From an uncultured Intrasporangium sp. (GTDB lineage: Bacteria > Actinomycetota > Actinomycetes > Actinomycetales > Dermatophilaceae): a stretch of 5,561 bases of DNA. Where the stretch lies: positions 1 to 5,561 of the forward strand of contig CALMNV010000035.1 in NCBI GenBank assembly GCA_937873285.1, read 5' to 3'. Both the position numbers and the translations under genes were made by a program. The stretch's first letter is position 1; each line of letters starts with the position of its first letter. Under the pieces are notes generated by a model that saw only the letters and a list, made by a program, of their open reading frames with translations, was not told the DNA's origin and searched no databases. Shown here piece after piece: positions 1 through 4,204 of the stretch.

Positions 1-953
1 AACGAGTCGGGGCGCACCCGGTCGGTGACGGTTGCCTGCTCCGGGGTGCACCCGGGTCGCGCCTCCGCCCCCTCGCGACGCTGCTCCGCTCGTCCGGCGC
101 GCAGCGTCACCATCGGCCGAGGCTGGCAGATCTGCACCGGTGTCACCTCCGGGTCACCGTGGGCCGGCAGGTCCACGACGAGGACGACCTTGGTGTGGTG
201 CTGCTCGGAGAAGGAGTAGCGCAGCGGCGATCCGCTGTAGCGCACGGTGGACCCCTTCGCGCAGGCCGGCGACTGGGCGCCGTGCAGGTGCCCGAGCGCC
301 ACGTAGTCGATGCCAGCGAAGACGGTGCCCGCCACCCGGTCGACGCCGCCCACCGCTATGGAGCGCTCCGAGTCGCTGGGCTCGGCTCCTGCCACGAACG
401 CGTGCGCCAGCACGATCGCGCGGTGGCCCGGCCGCCGCGCCAGGTCCTCCCGGATCCGGTCGCAGGCCGCCGCGAGGACCGCCTGGTGGGAGCGCGGCAG
501 CGGATCCTGCCCGTCGGGGGCCAGCGCGACGCGCGCGTGGTCCGGGTCGAGGTAGGGGATGCCGTAGACGGCGGCCCGCACCCCGTCCGCGCCCTCCAGC
601 TGCACGGCGCGCTCGAGCAGGGTGAGGTCGGTGATCATCCGGACCCGGTCGGGGAACAGCGCCGCCCCGTAGCCGAGGCGGATGGCCGAGTCGTGGTTGC
701 CGGAGGTGACCACCACCGTGGTGGAGCGGGCCAGCCGGGCGACGGTGCGCTCGAAGAGCTGCACCGACTCGACCGGCGGCACGCCCCGGTCGTAGACGTC
801 GCCGGCCACGAGCACGGCATCGACCGGCACGCCACCCGGCGGCGCCTCGACGAGCGTGCAGATCCGGTCGAGCGCCGCGGCCTGCGCCTCGTGCAGGCTC
901 ACCCCGTGCAGGGTGCGCCCCAGGTGCCAGTCGGAGGTGTGGATCAGCCGCAT
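1..953 (-). CDS. sbcD: Exonuclease SbcD, metallophosphoesterase subunit of SbcCD (partial, C-terminus missing)
   Basis: This is the nuclease subunit of the SbcCD (Mre11-Rad50-like) complex, which cleaves DNA hairpins and processes blocked double-strand ends in the cytoplasm. 317 codons are visible, reading off the window at its left edge; the family usually has about 380-400 residues. All calcineurin-like metal-binding motifs are present in order: SDWHLGR (D8, H10), AGDVYDRG (D52), SGNHDS (N86, H87), LAHAFVAG (H184) and ALGHLHGAQ (H222, H224), followed by the typical RYSGSPLRYSFSE segment at about 238-250. The ATG at 951-953 gives the canonical MRLIHTSDWHLG start. I see no clear Shine-Dalgarno site, and a TANNNT element six bases upstream suggests a leaderless transcript. 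The linker at about residues 285-306 is Arg/Glu/Ala-rich and less family-like than the rest. SbcC is expected downstream, outside the window. Confidence 0.93.
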   Translation of the reverse strand, partial: MRLIHTSDWHLGRTLHGVSLHEAQAAALDRICTLVEAPPGGVPVDAVLVAGDVYDRGVPPVESVQLFERTVARLARSTTVVVTSGNHDSAIRLGYGAALFPDRVRMITDLTLLERAVQLEGADGVRAAVYGIPYLDPDHARVALAPDGQDPLPRSHQAVLAAACDRIREDLARRPGHRAIVLAHAFVAGAEPSDSERSIAVGGVDRVAGTVFAGIDYVALGHLHGAQSPACAKGSTVRYSGSPLRYSFSEQHHTKVVLVVDLPAHGDPEVTPVQICQPRPMVTLRAGRAEQRREGAEARPGCTPEQATVTDRVRPDS

Positions 954-959
954 GCGACG

Positions 960-965
960 ACGGTA
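960..965 (-). promoter_or_regulatory. Candidate -10 element of sbcD (leaderless)
   Basis: The minus strand reads TACCGT here, matching the actinobacterial TANNNT -10 pattern, and ends six bases before the sbcD ATG. Transcription would then start at or next to the start codon, fitting the lack of a Shine-Dalgarno site. No convincing -35 box is visible, so this rests on one short motif. It overlaps a GGCATAC motif (963-969), an over-represented sequence that could by itself create the match. Confidence 0.22.
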
Positions 966-1030
966 TGCCGGGCCGCCGACAGTCCCGGTCGCGACACCCC
1001 GGGCCACAGGTGCTCAGCCGACGCGTCCGT

Positions 1031-1081
1031 GTTCGGTCCGGCGGAACGTGCTCGGGGAGGCGGCATAGCGCCGGACCGAAC
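1031..1081. terminator. Perfect 13-bp inverted repeat between the PF04020 gene and sbcD; terminator or operator
   Basis: GTTCGGTCCGGCG at 1031-1043 is exactly mirrored by CGCCGGACCGAAC at 1069-1081, with a 25-base loop; a G-U pair could extend the stem by one. It lies 62 bases past the stop of the membrane-protein gene and 77 bases before the sbcD start, in the 189-bp gap that otherwise holds only the possible sbcD promoter. Position favours a terminator for the upstream gene, since actinobacterial terminators often lack a U-tract, and none is seen here on the minus strand. The long loop and perfect arms also allow a regulator-binding site. Confidence 0.55.
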
Positions 1082-1142
1082 GGCTTTCGCGGCCCTGGCC
1101 GAGGTTCGGCCCCCTCGACCGCCCAGCGCGACGCGTCGAGGC

Positions 1143-1526
1143 TCAGTCGTCGGCGGGGTTGAAGAAGCCGAGGATCATCGAGACGAGGGTGACGACGAGG
1201 CTGCCAAGCACCGCGTCCCAGAAGAACGACTGCACGTGGAAGGCGAGGTCGACCTGGCCGGCGAGCCACGAGGTGAGCTGGAGCATGAGGGCGTTGATCA
1301 CGAAGACGAACAGCCCCAGGGTGAGGACGATGAGCGGCAGGCTCACGAGCTTGGCCACCGGGCGCACGAGCGCGTTGACGAGGCCGAAGATGAGCGCCAC
1401 GATCGCGACCGTCCGCACCACCTGCCACGTGTCGCTGCTCGTGCCGAAGGTGATGCCCGGGACGACCCAGGCGGCGATCCACAGCGCTATGCCGTTGATG
1501 ACCGTCTTGACGAGGAAGTTGCCCAT
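1143..1526 (-). CDS. PF04020-family (YvlD/'phage holin 4') four-helix membrane protein
   Basis: This encodes a 127-residue integral membrane protein of unknown physiological role. About four hydrophobic helices are visible: residues 4-22, 37-56, 61-82 and 102-122. The segment from about 50 to 82 (LVNALVRPVAKL, then LPLIVLTLGLFVFVINAL) is the diagnostic core of PF04020. The family was named after phage holins, but most members are chromosomal proteins and nothing here suggests a prophage. I chose the ATG at 1524-1526, giving MGNFLVKTVINGIALW, because homologues typically begin this way. A GTG at 1541 would add five residues (MHNPA). Neither start has a strong Shine-Dalgarno site. The gene lies 84 bp downstream of pfkA on the same strand, so readthrough from pfkA is possible. 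Its Ile-Ala pair uses the rare ATA codon within a GGCATAGCGC sequence. Confidence 0.85.
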   Translation of the reverse strand: MGNFLVKTVINGIALWIAAWVVPGITFGTSSDTWQVVRTVAIVALIFGLVNALVRPVAKLVSLPLIVLTLGLFVFVINALMLQLTSWLAGQVDLAFHVQSFFWDAVLGSLVVTLVSMILGFFNPADD

Positions 1527-1564
1527 GGCCGGATTGTGCACCCGAGGGCTATGTGGCGGCGACG

Positions 1565-1587
1565 GGTCGGCGGGCGGACCGGCGACC
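1565..1587 (-). terminator. Weak GC hairpin after pfkA
   Basis: On the minus strand GGTCGCCGG and CCGCCGACC can pair around a five-base loop, with one C-C mismatch in nine positions. It begins 24 bases past the pfkA stop, in the gap before the PF04020 gene. No U-tract follows. Short GC stems are common by chance in DNA of this composition, so this is a tentative terminator or attenuator. Confidence 0.3.
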
Positions 1588-1610
1588 GAGCCCGCGAGTG
1601 CCGGCGCGGC

Positions 1611-2678
1611 TCACGGCTCGACGAGGCCGGGGTGGCTGTCGCTGGGCAGCCGCGGCTGGAACATCGTGTTGAGCCGCAGCAGGTCCGGCTGCACGCTCTT
1701 GAGCGAGCCGACCGCCTCCTCCACCGGGACCCGCACGATCTGGCCCTGCTGGAGCGCGACCATCTGGCCCCAGGCCTGCTCCGCGGCGGCGTCGACGGCG
1801 GCGACGCCGAAGCGGGTGCCGAGGATCCGGTCGAAGGCGACGGGCGAGCCGCCGCGCTGGATGTGCCCGAGGACGGTGGTGCGGCTCTCGATGCCGGTCC
1901 GGCCGTGGATCTCCCGCGCGATGAGGTGTCCGATGCCGCCGAGCACCTTGTGGCCGTAGACGTCGACCTCCGGCTCCGGGACCTCGAAGGTGCCCGGCTT
2001 GGGCAGCGCCCCCTCGGCGACGACGACGATGGTGGCCCACCGGCCCTTGCGGTGCCGGTTGACGATGCGCTCGCAGACCTCGTCGAGGTCGAACGGCTCC
2101 TCGGGGACGAGGATGAGCGCGGCGCCGCCGGCGAGGCCGGACCAGATGGCGATGTGGCCGACGTGCCGGCCCATCACCTCGACGACGAGGACGCGGTGGT
2201 GCGACTCGGCCGTCGTGTGCAGCCGGTCGATGGCATCGGTGCAGATCTGCACGGCGGTCTGGAAGCCGAACGTCATCTCGGTCAGGGGGATGTCGTTGTC
2301 GATCGTCTTGGGCACCCCGATCACCGGGAAGCCCTTCTGGTGCAGCGCGTTGACGACCCCCATCGAGCCCTCGCCGCCGATCCCGATGATGGCGTCGAGA
2401 CCGTGCCGGTCGTAGGCCCTGCGCACCAGCTCGATGCCGTGCTCGCGCGCGAACGGCTGGTCGCGCGAGGTGCCGAGGATGGTGCCGCCGAGCGGCAGGA
2501 TCCCGCGGCAGCGGTCGACGTCGAGCAGCTCGTAGTCGTTGTCCATGACGCCGCGCCACGCGCTGCGGAAGCCGATGACGGTGCTGTCGTAGGTCACCTC
2601 GGCGGCGCGGACGGCCCCCCGGATGACGGCGTTGAGGCCGGGGCAGTCGCCGCCGCCGGTGATGATGCCGATGCGCAT
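1611..2678 (-). CDS. pfkA: 6-phosphofructokinase, actinobacterial PfkA type
   Basis: Phosphorylates fructose 6-phosphate to fructose 1,6-bisphosphate, the committed step of glycolysis, in the cytoplasm. The 355-residue protein is complete, and its numbering happens to coincide with E. coli PfkA at the active site. Visible motifs: the N-terminal loop GIITGGGDCPGLN (4-16), GGEGS (101-105), PKTIDND (123-129) with catalytic D127, the substrate-binding MGR (169-171) and GHIQRGGSP (271-279). Gly104 is the residue of ATP-using enzymes, whereas Lys124 is typical of pyrophosphate-using ones. M. tuberculosis PfkA has the same pair, as I recall it, and is ATP-dependent, so ATP is the likely donor. The ATG at 2676-2678 is fixed by AAGGAA eight bases upstream and by the canonical MRIGIITGGGDCPG start; the open frame reaching 2855 would run into the divergent gene. 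The last ~15 residues (QPRLPSDSHPGLVEP) are a non-conserved tail. Confidence 0.95.
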   Translation of the reverse strand: MRIGIITGGGDCPGLNAVIRGAVRAAEVTYDSTVIGFRSAWRGVMDNDYELLDVDRCRGILPLGGTILGTSRDQPFAREHGIELVRRAYDRHGLDAIIGIGGEGSMGVVNALHQKGFPVIGVPKTIDNDIPLTEMTFGFQTAVQICTDAIDRLHTTAESHHRVLVVEVMGRHVGHIAIWSGLAGGAALILVPEEPFDLDEVCERIVNRHRKGRWATIVVVAEGALPKPGTFEVPEPEVDVYGHKVLGGIGHLIAREIHGRTGIESRTTVLGHIQRGGSPVAFDRILGTRFGVAAVDAAAEQAWGQMVALQQGQIVRVPVEEAVGSLKSVQPDLLRLNTMFQPRLPSDSHPGLVEP

Positions 2679-2686
2679 GCGATGGG

Positions 2687-2692
2687 TTCCTT
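2687..2692 (-). promoter_or_regulatory. Ribosome binding site of pfkA
   Basis: The minus strand reads AAGGAA, eight bases before the ATG at 2678. It is the only good Shine-Dalgarno match near the alternative starts, and it decides against the longer reading frame that begins at 2855. Confidence 0.75.
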
Positions 2693-2755
2693 GCGTGGTG
2701 CGAACGAGAGGAGATGCGGGCAGGCTGTCGGAACGGCGCTGGAACGACTGGTGGA

Positions 2756-2761
2756 AGCCTA
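2756..2761 (-). promoter_or_regulatory. Candidate -10 element of pfkA
   Basis: The minus strand reads TAGGCT, a TANNNT match, which would put the transcript start near 2749 and give a leader of about 70 bases carrying the pfkA ribosome binding site. A GGCATAC motif lies 13 bases upstream (2775-2781). I see no good -35 box. The call rests on position between the divergent genes and on the hexamer alone. Confidence 0.3.
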
Positions 2762-2840
2762 GCCACAGTCCGCCGTATGCCGCAGGTCTGCCTGTGCGCC
2801 GCCGCTCGGGCGCCGCACCCGGGTGGGTCAGCGGCCGCAA

Positions 2841-2846
2841 TAGAGT
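2841..2846 (+). promoter_or_regulatory. Candidate -10 element of the aminotransferase gene (leaderless)
   Basis: TAGAGT lies seven bases before the ATG at 2854 in otherwise very GC-rich DNA. It matches the actinobacterial TANNNT pattern at the distance expected when transcription starts on the start codon itself. No Shine-Dalgarno sequence precedes this ATG (only GTGACGGCC), which supports a leaderless mRNA. The -35 region is not recognisable. Confidence 0.42.
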
Positions 2847-2853
2847 GACGGCC

Positions 2854-4074
2854 ATGGAGCAGCCTGCCCCGAGCGACCCCGCAGCGAGCGACCCGGCAGC
2901 GAGCGACCCGGCAGCGAGCGACCCGGCAGCGAGCGACCCGCCGACGGCGCGGCTGCGGCCGGTGCTGGCGCGCCTGCCCGACTACACGCCCGGCCGGCCC
3001 GCCGCGGCCCCGGCCGGCGTGGCGGCATACAAGCTGTCCTCCAACGAGAACCCCTACGGCCCGCTGCCGTCGGTGCTCGCGGCGGTGGCGGACGCGGCGA
3101 CGCAGCTCAACCGCTACCCCGACATGTCGGTCTCGGTGCTGACCCAGCGGCTCGCGCAGGCGCTGGGCGTGCCGCCGCAGTGCCTGGCCTTCGGCACCGG
3201 CTCCGTCGCGGTGCTCGCCCAGGTGGTCGCAGCCGCATGCGACAGCGGCGACGAGGTCGTCTTCGCGTGGCGCTCGTTCGAGGCCTACCCCATCGTCACG
3301 CGGCTCGCGGGCGCCGAGCCGGTGATGGTCGGCCTCGACGAGCGGGGCCGCCATCGGCTCGACGCGATGGCCGCCGCCATCACCGAGCGCACCCGCGTCG
3401 TGCTGGTCTGCACCCCGAACAACCCGACCGGCCCGGCCGTGCACCGCGACGAGCTGCGGCGCTTCCTCGACCGCTGCCCGGACGAGATCCTCGTCGTCCT
3501 CGACGAGGCCTACGTCGAGTTCGTGCGCGACCCCGAGGCGGTCGCCGGGCTCGACGTGTGGCGCGAGCACCCCAACGTCGTGCTGCTGCGCACCTTCTCC
3601 AAGGCGTACGGCCTGGCCGGGCTGCGGGTCGGGTATGCCGTCGCGCACCCCTCCGTCGCGGCCGCGCTGCGCAAGACCGCGACGCCGTTCGGGGTCAGCT
3701 CGCTCGCCCAGGCGGCGGCGGTCGCCTCGCTTGACGCGGTGCAGGAGCTGCAGGAGCGGGTGGCGGCGATCGTGGCGGAGCGGGAGCGGGTCGCGGTGGC
3801 CCTCGCCGACCAGGGCTGGACGCTGCCTCGCTCCGACGCCAACTTCGTCTGGTTCCCGCTGGGCCCGGAGTCCGGGCGCTTCGCGGCGGCCTGCGAGGCG
3901 GCGGGGCTGGTCGTGCGTCGCTACGGCGACGACGGCGTGCGGGTCACGATCGGCGAGCCCGCGGCCAACGCCGCCCTCGTCGAGGTGGCCGAGCGCTTCG
4001 GCCCCTGCCTGGTTCGAGGTGATCCGGCGCGGCATACGGCGTCGGAATACCTCGAACGGGGAGGGCGCGGGTAA
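2854..4074 (+). CDS. pat: Aromatic amino acid aminotransferase, HisC/Pat family, with N-terminal SDPAA repeats
   Basis: A PLP-dependent fold-type I aminotransferase of 406 residues, transferring amino groups between aromatic or similar amino acids and 2-oxoacids in the cytoplasm. Visible motifs: SSNENPYGP (62-70), NRYPD (86-90), PNNPTG (188-193), DEAY (217-220, D217 facing the PLP nitrogen), SKAYGLAGLRVGY (249-261, K250 the Schiff-base lysine, R258 the PLP phosphate) and GVRVTIG (361-367, R363 likely binding the substrate carboxylate). WRSFEAYP (139-146) matches the Pat/HisC2 branch (as in M. tuberculosis Rv3772, from memory), where true HisC enzymes carry a tyrosine motif that grips histidinol phosphate; many databases would still label it HisC. 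Residues 7-30 are SDPAA repeats placed exactly before the usual start (TARLRPVLARLPDY). The last ~24 residues exceed the family length and overlap a palindrome. Start: ATG without Shine-Dalgarno, preceded by TAGAGT. Confidence 0.9.
   Translation: MEQPAPSDPAASDPAASDPAASDPAASDPPTARLRPVLARLPDYTPGRPAAAPAGVAAYKLSSNENPYGPLPSVLAAVADAATQLNRYPDMSVSVLTQRLAQALGVPPQCLAFGTGSVAVLAQVVAAACDSGDEVVFAWRSFEAYPIVTRLAGAEPVMVGLDERGRHRLDAMAAAITERTRVVLVCTPNNPTGPAVHRDELRRFLDRCPDEILVVLDEAYVEFVRDPEAVAGLDVWREHPNVVLLRTFSKAYGLAGLRVGYAVAHPSVAAALRKTATPFGVSSLAQAAAVASLDAVQELQERVAAIVAERERVAVALADQGWTLPRSDANFVWFPLGPESGRFAAACEAAGLVVRRYGDDGVRVTIGEPAANAALVEVAERFGPCLVRGDPARHTASEYLERGGRG
2871..2940 (+). repeat. 15-bp tandem repeat, 4.7 copies, coding for SDPAA
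   Basis: The unit GAGCGACCCGGCAGC starts at 2871, 2886, 2901 and 2916, with a 10-base partial copy at 2931-2940. Only the first copy differs, by one base (C for G at 2880). The unit is five codons long, so copy-number change would keep the reading frame. In frame it gives AGC GAC CCG GCA GCG, i.e. Ser-Asp-Pro-Ala-Ala. It starts 17 bases after the aminotransferase ATG. Near-identity of the copies implies recent expansion by slippage or recombination. Confidence 0.97.
4012..4057. promoter_or_regulatory. 46-bp imperfect palindrome upstream of the bkd genes; candidate operator
   Basis: The outer arms GTTCGAGGT (4012-4020) and ACCTCGAAC (4049-4057) match perfectly. Inside them TCCG (4023-4026) pairs with CGGA (4043-4046) and CGC (4028-4030) with GCG (4039-4041), so 18 of 23 symmetric positions pair around a centre at 4034/4035. 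The centre holds a GGCATAC motif. It lies within the unusual C-terminal tail of the aminotransferase and ends 14 bases before a TANNNT hexamer, where a regulator of the E1 genes could bind. It could instead be a hairpin that ends or attenuates transcription between the two units. Confidence 0.5.
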
Positions 4075-4077
4075 GTT
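4072..4077 (+). promoter_or_regulatory. Candidate -10 element of the bkd operon
   Basis: TAAGTT, preceded by GGG, overlaps the aminotransferase stop codon and is the only TANNNT match I found between the palindrome and the E1-alpha gene. A start near 4084 would give a leader of about 120 bases. With a 17-base spacer the -35 position is ACCTCG, unlike TTGACA, and it falls in the right arm of the palindrome. This arrangement would suit an activator- or repressor-controlled promoter, but readthrough from the aminotransferase gene is an alternative. Confidence 0.28.
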
Positions 4078-4113
4078 CGGCAGTGAGGTCCTCGTGTGTG
4101 GCCGTCGCCACTG

Positions 4114-4194
4114 ATGACGTCCACGACCACCCCAGCCGACCGCGGGCGATCCCCGCCGCCGGCCCGAGCAACGGCCGGTCCGCCGCGCCGGTGA
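4114..4194 (+). CDS. Possible 26-codon upstream ORF in the bkd leader
   Basis: An ATG at 4114 opens a 26-codon frame ending in TGA at 4192-4194. The final A of this stop is the first base of the AAGGAG ribosome binding site of the E1-alpha gene. The peptide begins MTSTTTPADRGRS and becomes Pro/Arg/Ala-rich. It has no visible Shine-Dalgarno site and contains no leucine, isoleucine or valine codons, so it is not an obvious branched-chain attenuator. It may be chance in a stop-poor sequence. Confidence 0.15.
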   Translation: MTSTTTPADRGRSPPPARATAGPPRR

Positions 4195-4199
4195 AGGAG
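4194..4199 (+). promoter_or_regulatory. Ribosome binding site of the E1-alpha gene
   Basis: AAGGAG lies five bases before the GTG at 4205. It decides for this GTG as the start, as no other start codon in this frame has a comparable site. A small GC stem (4159-4164 with 4173-4178) lies just upstream. Confidence 0.8.
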
Positions 4200-4204
4200 C
4201 CCCT

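Noticed and set aside
1113..1141. Small inverted repeat CCTCGA/TCGAGG and the 10-bp palindrome CGACGCGTCG just after the PF04020 stop
   Set aside because: Arms of 6 bp with a 17-base loop, or a short self-complementary word, are expected by chance at this GC content. The 13-bp dyad at 1031-1081 is a much better candidate.
1143..1526. Evidence of a prophage from the 'holin' family name
   Set aside because: PF04020 proteins are mostly chromosomal membrane proteins. No endolysin, capsid, integrase or attachment site is nearby.
1527..1541. GTG start at 1541 for the PF04020 protein
   Set aside because: It adds only five residues not typical of the family and has no better ribosome binding site than the ATG at 1526; not excluded, only less likely.
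159..2762. 867-codon open frame on the plus strand
   Set aside because: It is antisense to sbcD, the PF04020 gene and pfkA, with an Asp/Arg/Val-rich composition and no recognisable domain. The three minus-strand genes account for this DNA.
2679..2855. N-terminal extension of phosphofructokinase to an upstream start at 2855
   Set aside because: It would add 59 non-conserved residues, overlap the divergent aminotransferase start, and ignore the AAGGAA site and canonical MRIGIITGGGDCPG start at 2678.
2871..2940. CRISPR-like array
   Set aside because: The copies are directly adjacent 15-bp units without spacers and lie in frame inside a gene, so this is a coding minisatellite.
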